Source of the DNA: an uncultured Collinsella sp.
GTDB taxonomy: Bacteria; Actinomycetota; Coriobacteriia; Coriobacteriales; Coriobacteriaceae
Direction of reading: 5' to 3'
DNA length: 11,772 nt
Assembly (NCBI GenBank): GCA_900545835.1
Contig: URBB01000065.1
Location: 1 to 11,772 of the forward strand
Below the pieces are notes generated by a model that saw only the letters and a list, made by a program, of their open reading frames with translations, had not been told where the DNA came from and made no database searches. Shown piece after piece: positions 1 through 7,044 of the stretch. Positions within the stretch are counted from its first letter, which is position 1. Each line of letters begins with the position of its first letter. Made by a program: the position numbers and the translations under genes.

Positions 1-1
1 G

Positions 2-736
2 GGCCAGGTCGCACGCCAGACCATTCCGGCGCCGATCCAGACGTTCTCCGAAGTCACACTCGACCGCTGCGACGGCCAGCAGGAGAGCCTGCGCGCTGTC
101 TATAAGACCGATGAGGAACTTGCCGACGCCATCGCAGCCGCTTATCGCACGGTGATCGCCGACCTGTACGCAGCAGGCTGCCGCAACATCCAGTTTGATG
201 ACTGCACCTGGGGCATCTACTGCGACACCGATTTTGTCGCCAAAACCGGCATGAGCCCGGTCGACCTGCAAAAGGTAAGCGAGCTGGGCGTGGCGCTCAA
301 CAATGCCGCCATCGCGGACAAGCCCGACGATCTGGTCATCAACACGCATGTGTGCCGCGGCAACTACCACTCCACCTATGCCTTCGAGGGCGGCTATGAC
401 CCCATCGCGCCGTACCTGTTCGCAAACGAGGATGTCGATGCATTTTACCTGGAGTTCGATACGCCGCGTGCCGGCGGTTTTGAGCCGCTGAAGTACGTTG
501 CCCCCGGCAAGAAGGTCGTGCTGGGCTTGGTAACCACCAAGGCGGCAGAGCTCGAGAACGAGGATGTTATCGTCGAGCGCATCCGTGAAGCCGCAAAGTA
601 CGTGCCGCTCGAGAACCTGTATCTGTCGCCTCAGTGCGGCTTTGCCAGCTGCGAGATTGGCAACAAGCTGACCGAGGATGAGCAATGGGCAAAGATCGCG
701 CTGGTCAAGCGCATTGCCGAGCGCGTTTGGAAATAG
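2..736 (+). CDS. MetE C-terminal-type methyltransferase (YxjG/YxjH-like), 5' end outside window
   Basis: This is the C-terminal 244 residues of a cobalamin-independent methionine synthase family protein. The family moves a methyl group to homocysteine or a related thiol on a zinc-activated site in the cytoplasm. The frame is open from base 2, so the apparent GTG start at 152 is internal. Visible zinc-ligand motifs are His116-x-Cys118 (bases 347-355, in a THVCRGN context), Glu151 (452-454, LEFD) and Cys212 (635-637, SPQCGF). These match the His, Cys, Glu, Cys ligand set known for MetE. The QTIPAP stretch near the fragment start and the DDxTW segment (residues 65-69) resemble the short YxjG/YxjH group, which lacks the long MetE N-terminal domain. 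That the full gene is this short form is inference, because the start is missing. No clear terminator follows, so it could be co-transcribed with the permease 122 bp downstream. The methyl donor cannot be told from sequence. Confidence 0.88.
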   Translation, partial: GQVARQTIPAPIQTFSEVTLDRCDGQQESLRAVYKTDEELADAIAAAYRTVIADLYAAGCRNIQFDDCTWGIYCDTDFVAKTGMSPVDLQKVSELGVALNNAAIADKPDDLVINTHVCRGNYHSTYAFEGGYDPIAPYLFANEDVDAFYLEFDTPRAGGFEPLKYVAPGKKVVLGLVTTKAAELENEDVIVERIREAAKYVPLENLYLSPQCGFASCEIGNKLTEDEQWAKIALVKRIAERVWK

Positions 737-783
737 CGCTAGTGTTTGCAGGTGGCGGCGCGTGCGAGGCATAGTGTATCGCG

Positions 784-789
784 TACAAT
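784..789 (+). promoter_or_regulatory. Possible -10 element upstream of the uracil permease
   Basis: TACAAT lies 70 bp before the permease start and differs from the -10 consensus at one position. No good -35 box sits 16-18 bp upstream, so this is a weak call. A weak hairpin (GGGCAGG with CCTG-n4-CCC, roughly 807-840) lies between it and the start. I could not recognise a PyrR-binding sequence in it. Confidence 0.22.
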
Positions 790-858
790 GGTTCGGATCG
801 TATCGTTCGGGCAGGTTATCCGATATGCCTGATCGCCCTTCCATTCGAAAGGACATCC

Positions 859-2193
859 ATGTCCCAGTCCTCGACGCCCGCCGTCAGCGATGCCATCTAC
901 GACGCATCGTCGCTCGGCCGCCCGCGCATGTTCCTGCTCGGCCTACAGCACCTGTTTGCCATGTTTGGCGCCACCGTGCTGGTGCCCGTGCTCACCGGCC
1001 TCTCGGTATCGGCAACGCTTTTGTTTGCCGGCTTGGGCACGCTGCTGTTCCACTTCCTGTCGCGCGGTAAGGTGCCGGCATTTTTGGGCTCATCGTTTGC
1101 CTTTATTGCCGGTTATGCCGCAATCGCGCCCAACGGCGAGACCGAGCTTTTGCCCTACGCCTGCCTGGGCGTAGCTTGTGCCGGTCTGCTCTATCCGGTG
1201 CTGGCGGCGCTCTTCCGCGCGTTTGGCGCCAAGCGTGTCATGCGTTTCTTTCCGCCGGTGGTGACTGGCCCCATCGTCATTTCCATCGGCTTGATCCTGG
1301 CAAGTTCCGCTATTGCTAACTGCCAGACCAACTGGCTTGTGGCTGTCATTGGCGTTGCCGTTATCGTCATCTGCAACATCTGGGGCCGTGGCATGGTCAA
1401 GATCGTGCCGATTTTGCTGGGCGTTGTGGTGAGCTATGCCGTTGCGGCTGCGCTCGGCGAGGTTGATTTCTCGGGTGTTGCCGCCGCTCCGTGGGTCGGT
1501 CTGCCCATCGTGTGGGACAACACCGTGTTTGCACTCTTTGGGCCGCAGTTCGATAGCGGTCTTGCCACGACGGCCATCATCACCATCATGCCGCTGGCCT
1601 TCGCGACCATGATCGAGCATATCGGTGATATCTCCGCTATTGGCTCCACCTGTGAGCGCAACTACATCGCCGATCCCGGCTTGCATCGCACACTGCTCGG
1701 CGATGGACTCGCCACGATTCTGGCTTCGCTCTTTGGCGCTCCGGCCAACACCACGTATGGCGAGAACACCGGCGTGCTTGCCCTGACGCGTGTGTTTGAC
1801 CCGCGCGTGATTCGCATTGCCGCGTGCTGCGCTATCGTGCTTTCGTTCTGCCCCAAGTTCGCTGCCGTGATTGCCGCCATGCCGGCGTGTGTAATCGGCG
1901 GCGTGTCGCTCGTGCTCTACGGCATGATCAGCGCTGTGGGCGTCCGCAACCTCATCGAGAACCAGGTCGATTTCCAGAACAACCGCAACGTGCTGGTTGC
2001 CGCGCTGGTGCTCGTGCTTTCGCTCGGCATCGCGTACAGCACCGCCGGCGCCATCGTGTTGGAGCTGGGCGGCGTGACCATTTCGCTGTCCGGCATTGCC
2101 GTGGGCTCACTGGTGGGCATTGTGCTCAACGCCATCCTGCCGGGTAACGACTTTGAGTTTGATGTCTCCGAGCTTGAGGAGGCTGCTGAGTAG
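859..2193 (+). CDS. uraA: Uracil permease, NCS2 family
   Basis: Membrane transporter of the nucleobase:cation symporter-2 family, importing uracil with protons across the cytoplasmic membrane. The 444 residues match the usual family size, with hydrophobic segments throughout. Diagnostic stretches are the N-terminal GLQHLFAMFGATVLVP (residues 28-43), the MIEHIGD segment with Glu253, and TTYGENTGV with Glu302. The two glutamates correspond to the uracil-binding Glu241 and Glu290 of E. coli UraA. The ATG at 859 has a GAAAGGA ribosome site at 847-853 with a 5-base gap. The acidic C-terminus (EFDVSELEEAAE) is cytosolic in this fold. The gene stands alone between the methyltransferase and a strong terminator, with no pyrimidine biosynthesis gene beside it. 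Uracil is the most likely substrate; xanthine is less likely given the UraA-type motifs. Confidence 0.9.
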   Translation: MSQSSTPAVSDAIYDASSLGRPRMFLLGLQHLFAMFGATVLVPVLTGLSVSATLLFAGLGTLLFHFLSRGKVPAFLGSSFAFIAGYAAIAPNGETELLPYACLGVACAGLLYPVLAALFRAFGAKRVMRFFPPVVTGPIVISIGLILASSAIANCQTNWLVAVIGVAVIVICNIWGRGMVKIVPILLGVVVSYAVAAALGEVDFSGVAAAPWVGLPIVWDNTVFALFGPQFDSGLATTAIITIMPLAFATMIEHIGDISAIGSTCERNYIADPGLHRTLLGDGLATILASLFGAPANTTYGENTGVLALTRVFDPRVIRIAACCAIVLSFCPKFAAVIAAMPACVIGGVSLVLYGMISAVGVRNLIENQVDFQNNRNVLVAALVLVLSLGIAYSTAGAIVLELGGVTISLSGIAVGSLVGIVLNAILPGNDFEFDVSELEEAAE

Positions 2194-2218
2194 CAGCTGC
2201 GTTCAGCTAAAACAAGAT

Positions 2219-2256
2219 ATGGTGCCCATGCGTATATGCGTGTGGGCACCATTTTT
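2219..2256. terminator. Intrinsic terminator shared by the uracil permease and the converging esterase
   Basis: A perfect 10-bp stem, ATGGTGCCCA (2219-2228) with TGGGCACCAT (2243-2252), encloses a 14-base loop and is followed by TTTTT (2252-2256) on the + strand. This gives a good terminator for the permease. The esterase stop codon (2255-2257) abuts the hairpin. Read on the minus strand the stem is followed by CTTGTTTT, so it may also serve the converging gene. Confidence 0.85.
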
Positions 2257-2920
2257 AATGTGTCAGTATCCAGTGGATGCCGCGGGCCATGCGTAAGTCG
2301 GTTTGGGCAAAGTGATTGCCGGGGTTGAGCTCCAGCGTTGTTGGAATGCCGCGCTCGACGAGCAACGCTTCCATCGCGCGTGTGTCGTCGAGTACATGCC
2401 GCATCATGCGGTTGGGCGTCTTGGTTTCCTTTTTGCCGAGTGACAGGTAGACGGCTTGCAGGCTGCCGGCAAAAGGGGCCGTGCTGGCACGGTCGACAAA
2501 GTCGGGAAACCATAGCGACCCCGATGCGCTCGCGGCGCGGTCAAAGGCGTCGGTTTGCCAGAGGGACCAGAGTGCGAAGAGGCCCGCGAGCGAGTAACCG
2601 GCAATGCCGCGCCAGGTGGGCGGCTGAGGAAGCGACGACTCGACCTGGGGGATTATCTGATTCAGCAGCTCATCAAGAAAATCGGCAGCTTGGCCGCCGA
2701 AAGGCTCGGCATCGCGTACGGTCCCGTCGCATGCCCAGGGGCTCAGCTCGCGATTCCAATCGAGCCCGCCAATGGTGACGAGGGCGAATGGCGGACAGTC
2801 GAGCTCTCGGCAACACTTATAAACCTCGCTGCCGTCGCCCACGACCACAGGAAGGTAGATGACAGGCGCGCTTTCCGTATGATTCGAATAAACGGTTATC
2901 TGCTTTTGATGCGCTTCCAT
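2255..2920 (-). CDS. Alpha/beta-hydrolase esterase (putative esterase / enterochelin-esterase-like fold)
   Basis: A 221-residue cytoplasmic hydrolase without a signal peptide. The nucleophile elbow is G-Y-S-L-A-G with Ser110, and the catalytic His is probably His203 in NPGNHF near the C-terminus. The segments GGLDWNRELSPW (51-62) and ASASGSLWFPDF (130-141) are typical of small proteins assigned to the putative-esterase family (PF00756), which includes siderophore esterases such as IroE. The third catalytic residue is not obvious; IroE-type members work with a Ser-His pair. The substrate cannot be predicted, and no siderophore genes are nearby. The ATG at 2920 has a purine-rich GAGAGAAG (2927-2934) six bases upstream. 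The gene lies 207 bp downstream of the surface-protein gene on the same strand with no clear terminator between them, so read-through is possible. Confidence 0.78.
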   Translation of the reverse strand: MEAHQKQITVYSNHTESAPVIYLPVVVGDGSEVYKCCRELDCPPFALVTIGGLDWNRELSPWACDGTVRDAEPFGGQAADFLDELLNQIIPQVESSLPQPPTWRGIAGYSLAGLFALWSLWQTDAFDRAASASGSLWFPDFVDRASTAPFAGSLQAVYLSLGKKETKTPNRMMRHVLDDTRAMEALLVERGIPTTLELNPGNHFAQTDLRMARGIHWILTH

Positions 2921-3127
2921 GACGGGCTTCTCTCAGTGTTGTGATATCGGCAGCCCCAATTGTCGCACGCCAGCGTATGCCGGTTGGGCTAGACCAAAGA
3001 CAATCTCGTGCATCCCCTGCGGACGCATATGGAAAACGCCACCGCCGGAGGGGAGCTCGGCGATGGCGTCGTTAAACGGTGCTCGGGCTCGGGGCCTTCG
3101 CGGGAGCTGCCATGTGCGCAGAGGCGT
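2921..3127. other. Intergenic stretch between the surface protein and the esterase
   Basis: No convincing terminator or promoter is visible. On the minus strand the frame stays open after the surface-protein TAG (3128-3130) for about 64 codons to a TGA at 2933-2935. The last third reads plausibly as protein (GGVFHMRPQGMHEIVFGL and onward), but the first part is arginine/proline-rich and looks non-coding. An internal ATG could give a 31-residue peptide, without a ribosome site I can defend. An imperfect inverted repeat (AGCCCCAA near 2951 with TTGGGCT near 2983) lies in the esterase leader. Confidence 0.35.
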
Positions 3128-4912
3128 CTAAGAACGCTTACGGCTCGCCATGGTGCCTGCGGCGATAGCGGCTGTTCCCGCAAGGACGGTTGCCACGATG
3201 GCCGCACCCGAGGTGTCGCCGGTTGCCGCGAGCACGCCGGTAGTCTTGGCTTTCGTGGTTGAAGCCGCAACGGCCTTGGTCGGCTTTGAGCCCTCAGGCT
3301 TGGGGTTCTGCTTGGACTCCGCGGGCTTGCTTTCTGCGGGCTTGGTCTCGTCGGGCTTGGGGTCTTCCGGCTTGGCTACCTCGGGAGGTGCGATGGTCGT
3401 ACTTTTGGCGACTGCTTTGATATAGAGGGAGTCGACCGTGGCGTCGCCCGTGCCGATGGCTTGGCCTGCCTCGTAGATGCCGTCACGGAGCTTGCGATAG
3501 TCAATGACCTTGCCGCCTTCGGGCGTCTGGATGGCGGCGTTCTCAATCTTGATGGTGCCGATTGTCTTGCCGTCAGCGCTCATGGCACGGGCAAAGATTG
3601 CCGCTGTATCTCCTTCGGCCGTTACCTTGCTGCGGATGATCGAGATGACTGCGGGTGTGACGCCCTCGCTGGTCTGGGCGATGATGCTGATGTTCTCGCC
3701 TTGGGGTTCGCGCCTCGTCTCGCCATCTTGGTTTTCGCTGTAGGGGATGGGGCCGTCGCCGTTCTCGACATAGCGGGCTATGGCCTTGACAACGGAGTCG
3801 CTGATGTAGATGTGGCCGCCCTTCTCGTTGGGTCGATCGTTTCTGGTGGAGAATGCAGCCGAAACCTCGCCTTCCGCAAACGCGTCCACGGTGGAGCCGT
3901 TCTTGACGACGATGTCGTCCTGGTAGGTGAAGAGGGCGTTGGCGCCACCGTATCTGCCTTTACTTGCACGGACCGTCACGTTTGCATGATCGAGGGTGAT
4001 GCCCTTGTGGGCATAGACGCCATATTCAACACCGTTTACGTTGAGGGAGGCGTTTGTGGCTGCGAGGCTGCCCTTGGCCTCGACGGCAGCGTCTTTCTCG
4101 GAGCTTGCCTTGACCTGGCTGCCGTCCGAGATGTTGATATTGCCGCCGCTCCAAAGGGCCTCACCATCGGCTGAGCTTGCCTCGACCGTCCCGCCACCCT
4201 TGATGGTGAGGTTCTTGTCGGCTCCAATACCCTTGTCCTTGGTAGCCCTGGCGGTGACGGCTCCGCTGTCGTCAATCGTGATATTGCCTTTTGCCCTGAT
4301 GCCATCCGATGCACCCGTGGCGTTGACGTTGCCCGAACCTTTAATAGCGAGATCACCTCCGGCATTGATGGCATCAAACCCAGTGCTCGTGGCGTTGACG
4401 GATCCGGCTCCGTCGATGTTGATATTACCCGTGGAGAGGATAGCATCCTCAGTAGATGTCACGCTGAGCGTGCCGCCCTCGTCGCCTTGGATATTGAGCT
4501 CGGCATTCTCGTTAGTGCCATGAGAAACGTTGATGCTTTCGATCCATTCGGCAGTGACGATGTTGGTTCCCGAGTAATTCACGTTGAGCTTGCCTGCGGC
4601 CTGGATCTCGCCGCCGTTATAGTTGTTGAGCTTCAAGTCGTCGGCGCCGTCCCACGACCAGGTACCGGCCTCGTCGCTCGCCGCGGTGCTGTACTTGTTG
4701 CCGCCGACCTTGACCCATTCCGCTGCGAGCGAGACGCTCGGCATGAGCAGCGAGCTCACCGTGAGCGCGCACACGGCGCCCGCGACGATGCGGCGCGTCA
4801 CGCGGCGCCAGCTGCCGTGCGCGAGTCCTATACGACGGCGAACGTCGGGTTCGGCAACATGGGTTCCGGCGGTAGTGTCATTGCGTTTGGGGGTCGTGAA
4901 CAAGGCTGCCAT
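3128..4912 (-). CDS. Secreted beta-helix surface protein with LAATG cell-wall sorting signal
   Basis: I do not recognise a named family with certainty; the architecture is a wall-anchored, repeat-rich surface protein of 594 residues. An export signal consists of a long basic N-region ending RRVTRR (36-41), a hydrophobic core (42-62) and a likely cleavage site after SLA or SLAA (61-64). Residues about 140-320 hold at least six imperfect coils of roughly 23 residues following the pattern G-[ND]-[ILV]-x-I-x-G-x-G-x-V-x-A, as expected for a right-handed beta-helix. These resemble carbohydrate-binding beta-helix proteins (Cthe_2159 type), which is inference. A Pro/Lys/Glu-rich spacer (509-546, with KPAES repeated) precedes LAATG (561-565), a hydrophobic stretch (570-588) and a RKRS tail, forming a complete sorting signal. 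The chosen start (4912) has GGGAG five bases upstream. The frame is open to an ATG at 5026, but the extra 38 residues have no ribosome site and do not look like a signal peptide. A role in adhesion or glycan binding is likely but unproven. Confidence 0.82.
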   Translation of the reverse strand: MAALFTTPKRNDTTAGTHVAEPDVRRRIGLAHGSWRRVTRRIVAGAVCALTVSSLLMPSVSLAAEWVKVGGNKYSTAASDEAGTWSWDGADDLKLNNYNGGEIQAAGKLNVNYSGTNIVTAEWIESINVSHGTNENAELNIQGDEGGTLSVTSTEDAILSTGNINIDGAGSVNATSTGFDAINAGGDLAIKGSGNVNATGASDGIRAKGNITIDDSGAVTARATKDKGIGADKNLTIKGGGTVEASSADGEALWSGGNINISDGSQVKASSEKDAAVEAKGSLAATNASLNVNGVEYGVYAHKGITLDHANVTVRASKGRYGGANALFTYQDDIVVKNGSTVDAFAEGEVSAAFSTRNDRPNEKGGHIYISDSVVKAIARYVENGDGPIPYSENQDGETRREPQGENISIIAQTSEGVTPAVISIIRSKVTAEGDTAAIFARAMSADGKTIGTIKIENAAIQTPEGGKVIDYRKLRDGIYEAGQAIGTGDATVDSLYIKAVAKSTTIAPPEVAKPEDPKPDETKPAESKPAESKQNPKPEGSKPTKAVAASTTKAKTTGVLAATGDTSGAAIVATVLAGTAAIAAGTMASRKRS

Positions 4913-4917
4913 GGTTG

Positions 4918-4922
4918 CTCCC
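4918..4922 (-). promoter_or_regulatory. Ribosome binding site fixing the surface-protein start
   Basis: Read on the minus strand, GGGAG lies 5 bases before the ATG at 4912, with a second purine run (GAGGAT) just upstream. Earlier in-frame ATGs at 5026, 4930 and 4924 lack a properly spaced site, which is why the shorter 594-residue form was chosen. Confidence 0.6.
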
Positions 4923-5052
4923 ATCCTCATAGGGCCTATGCGATTAAGCCCAGCATATCTGCAGGATGCAGCCGGCGGTAGTGCCGTTTGGAGGGCAAAA
5001 TGTCCAAAACTTGGGAAGCAAAACATCGCGCGTCTGTGCGTTGCCTGGCTTT

Positions 5053-5093
5053 AAAAGAAAAGCGCGGAGCCGCTCGATGCGACTCCGCGCTTT
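5053..5093 (-). terminator. Intrinsic terminator of the purine permease gene
   Basis: A perfect 11-bp stem, AAAGCGCGGAG with CTCCGCGCTTT (arms 5059-5069 and 5083-5093), encloses a 13-base loop. On the minus strand it is followed by TCTTTT. It begins 28 bases past the permease stop codon and insulates the downstream surface-protein gene, which must therefore have its own promoter in 4913-5050. I could not identify that promoter. Confidence 0.88.
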
Positions 5094-5120
5094 GGTGTTC
5101 TGTTTTAGCAGACTATGCCG

Positions 5121-6431
5121 TTACGCTACGAAGAAGTAGACGAGGAAGGCGAGAGCTGCGATCCACATGAGCGGCTTGATCTTGGAGGCCTCGCCCTTAA
5201 AGAGCGCGACGATCACGTAGGCGATAAAGCCTAGGCCAATGCCGGCAGAGATGGAGTAGGTGAAGGGCACGCCGGCGACAATCATGAACGCCGGGAAACC
5301 CTGCGACACGTCGGACCAGTCGATCTCGGAGGCCTCGCTCATCATGAGGTAGCCGACGTAGACCAGAGCACCGCAGGTGGCGGCGCTGGAAACGATGGTG
5401 ACGATGGGGGAGAAGAACGCGGCGAGAATGAACAGCACGCCGGTGGTGACGGAGGTGAGGCCCGTGCGGCCACCGTCGGCGGCGCCAGAAGTGGACTCGA
5501 CGAAGGTGGTGATGGAGGAGACACCCATGAAACCGCCCACAGCGGCGGCGGCGGAGTCGACGATTAGGATCTCCTTGATATTCTCGACGTTGCCGTCGTC
5601 GGTGAGGAACTCGCCCTGCTTGGCCACGGCCATCGCGGTGCCCATGGTGTCGAAGAAGTCACTCATGAGCAGCGAGAACGAGATGACGAGGAGCGCGGGG
5701 TCGGTAAGGACCTTGACGATGGCGGGCACGCCGCCGGCGTCGGCGATGGGGCCACCGATGCTCGAGAAGTCGAGCGGGGCGATGATACCGGTCGGAGCCT
5801 GGGTCACACCTAGGGGGATACCGGCGATGACGGCGACGACGATGCCGATGAGCAGCGAGCCGGGGACGTTGCGGCAGGCGAGGGCGACCGTCACGACGAT
5901 GGAGATGATGCCGACGATAAAGGTGGGGGAGGTGATGTCGCCCAGACCGACGAGCGTACCGGCGCCAGCGGTGATAATGCCGGCATCGCACAGGCCAATC
6001 ATGGCGATGAACAGGCCCAGACCCACCGAGATGGCGTGACGCAGGACAACCGGGATGGCGTCCATGATGGCCTCGCGCAGGCCACAAAGCACGAGCAGCA
6101 AGATGACGACGCCCTCAAGGAAGATGACGCTCATGGCCACGTGCCAGTCACCGCCGCAGACAGTGGTGGTGATTCCAGCGATCATCGCGTTGACGCCTAA
6201 GCCCGACGCGCAGGCGAGCGGGCGGTTGGCGAAGATGCCCATGCAGATGGTCATGATGCCGGCGCCCAGGCAGGTGGCACAGGCGAGCGCTCCCGCATCG
6301 ATGCCGGCGCCCGAGAGCACCGCAGGGTTGACGGCGATGATGTAGGCCATCGCCAGGAATGTTGTCAGTCCAGCGCGAAGTTCGGTCCCGATTGTGGACT
6401 TGCGCTCGCTGACGTGAAATAGTTCGTCCAT
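5121..6431 (-). CDS. AzgA-type purine (adenine/hypoxanthine/guanine) permease
   Basis: A 436-residue multi-pass membrane transporter of the AzgA branch of the NCS2-related permeases (PbuG, PbuO, PurP, AdeQ group), importing purine bases by proton symport. The N-terminal TELRAGLTTFLAMAYIIAVNP (16-36) is the family signature start. FFDTMGTAMAVAKQG (259-273) and FVESTSGAADGGRTGLTSV (310-328) are its conserved substrate-site helices, including the ES...GGRTGLT motif. The start is set at 6431 (MDELFHVSERK), where AGGAAAGGG lies 5 bases upstream. An ATG 19 codons earlier (6488) has no ribosome site and adds an unrelated leader. The gene is divergent from the deformylase-like gene and ends at a strong terminator. 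Which purine is preferred cannot be told from sequence. With the uracil permease 3 kb away, the strain appears equipped to salvage both base classes. Confidence 0.9.
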   Translation of the reverse strand: MDELFHVSERKSTIGTELRAGLTTFLAMAYIIAVNPAVLSGAGIDAGALACATCLGAGIMTICMGIFANRPLACASGLGVNAMIAGITTTVCGGDWHVAMSVIFLEGVVILLLVLCGLREAIMDAIPVVLRHAISVGLGLFIAMIGLCDAGIITAGAGTLVGLGDITSPTFIVGIISIVVTVALACRNVPGSLLIGIVVAVIAGIPLGVTQAPTGIIAPLDFSSIGGPIADAGGVPAIVKVLTDPALLVISFSLLMSDFFDTMGTAMAVAKQGEFLTDDGNVENIKEILIVDSAAAAVGGFMGVSSITTFVESTSGAADGGRTGLTSVTTGVLFILAAFFSPIVTIVSSAATCGALVYVGYLMMSEASEIDWSDVSQGFPAFMIVAGVPFTYSISAGIGLGFIAYVIVALFKGEASKIKPLMWIAALAFLVYFFVA

Positions 6432-6436
6432 GCATA

Positions 6437-6446
6437 CCCTTTCCTT
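6437..6446 (-). promoter_or_regulatory. Ribosome binding site fixing the purine permease start
   Basis: Minus-strand AAGGAAAGGG ends 5 bases before the ATG at 6431. Just upstream is a 6-bp hairpin, TCGGCC (6449-6454) with GGCCGA (6464-6469), with a 9-base loop. It stands in the 5' leader and could affect access to the site. That effect is speculative. Confidence 0.55.
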
Positions 6447-6486
6447 GTTCGGCCCCGAGTTTAGGCCGATTGACACGAACTCACCC

Positions 6487-6492
6487 ACTATA
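6487..6492 (-). promoter_or_regulatory. Possible -10 element for the purine permease
   Basis: Minus-strand TATAGT lies about 56 bp upstream of the permease start. The hexamer 17 bases further upstream (GAACAA) is a poor -35 match. I looked for a purine riboswitch in the roughly 50-base leader and did not find its conserved core. Confidence 0.25.
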
Positions 6493-6560
6493 GCCCCTTT
6501 ACGACGCTGTTGTTCCTCGCATGTTGATGTTCGGCGCTTTGTAGCAGACGGACGGTATTT

Positions 6561-6591
6561 TTCGCATGAAAATGTGTGGGTACCGTATACT
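6561..6591 (+). promoter_or_regulatory. Possible promoter of the deformylase-like gene
   Basis: TATACT (6586-6591) is a near-consensus -10 box ending 33 bases before the gene start. The best -35 candidate, TTCGCA (6561-6566), matches four of six positions but with a long 19-base spacer. Confidence 0.35.
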
Positions 6592-6615
6592 TAAGCGGTT
6601 ACAACGACCCCTATG

Positions 6616-6620
6616 GAGGA
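6616..6620 (+). promoter_or_regulatory. Ribosome binding site fixing the deformylase-like start
   Basis: GGAGG lies 5 bases before the ATG at 6625. The in-frame ATG at 6613 overlaps this site, so it is not the start, and the protein begins MIKELCHDEA. Confidence 0.75.
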
Positions 6621-6624
6621 ACGT

Positions 6625-7044
6625 ATGATTAAAGAGCTCTGCCACGACGAGGCTATTCTGTCCCAGCGTTGCGAGGTCGCGACCGTCGAAGACGAGTCGG
6701 TCGCACAGGACCTGATCGATACCATCAAGTCGCTCGAGGACGCCGGTTGCCTTGCCGCCAACCAGATTGGCGTCACCAAGAAGGTCTGCGTCTATTTGGA
6801 CGACGCCGGCGAGCCCCACGTGCTCTACAACCCTCGTCTGGTGTTTGGCCTGGGCGCCAGCAAGATGGAGGAGAGCTGCCTGACGCACGACGAGATCACC
6901 AAGTCCACGCGCTATATCAAGTGCAAGGTCGCTTATGACGTGATCGTCGACGGCAAGATGTGCGAGCGCAAGCAGGACTTTGTGGGCTTCGAGGCGCAGA
7001 TGATTCAACACATGATTGACCACTGTCTAGGAAAGTTGGTCTAA
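6625..7044 (+). CDS. Peptide-deformylase-like protein with altered catalytic motif
   Basis: A 139-residue member of the peptide deformylase fold, the short type common in gut Firmicutes and Actinobacteria. True deformylases remove the formyl group from nascent protein N-termini using a metal held by one Cys and two His, with a catalytic Glu. Motif I is degenerate: AGCLAANQIG (40-49) replaces GxGLAAxQIG, keeping Gln47. Motif II reads ESCLT (83-87) rather than EGCLS, keeping the metal ligand Cys85. Motif III reads QHMIDH (128-133) rather than QHExDH, so both ligands His129 and His133 remain but the catalytic Glu is Met130 (bases 7012-7014). The frame is intact, of family length, and has a good ribosome site, so it does not look like a decaying gene. 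It probably binds metal; normal deformylase activity is doubtful. It is divergent from the purine permease. Its last Val codon and stop fall in the left arm of a long palindrome. Confidence 0.82.
   Translation: MIKELCHDEAILSQRCEVATVEDESVAQDLIDTIKSLEDAGCLAANQIGVTKKVCVYLDDAGEPHVLYNPRLVFGLGASKMEESCLTHDEITKSTRYIKCKVAYDVIVDGKMCERKQDFVGFEAQMIQHMIDHCLGKLV

Noticed and set aside
152..736. A complete short methyltransferase gene starting at the GTG at 152
   Set aside because: The same frame is open back to base 2 and encodes conserved family sequence (QTIPAP), so the gene starts outside the window.
737..858. A pyrimidine-responsive attenuator upstream of the uracil permease
   Set aside because: Only a weak 7-bp interrupted hairpin is present. 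There is no PyrR-binding consensus and no U-run.
3461..4174. A 237-codon open frame on the + strand inside the surface-protein gene
   Set aside because: It is antisense to a gene with a signal peptide, repeats and a sorting signal. It has no ribosome site and no recognisable domain. It is a shadow of GC-rich codon use.
6432..6624. A purine riboswitch in the purine permease leader
   Set aside because: The conserved aptamer core is not recognisable, and the leader after the likely -10 box is short, with only a small 6-bp hairpin.
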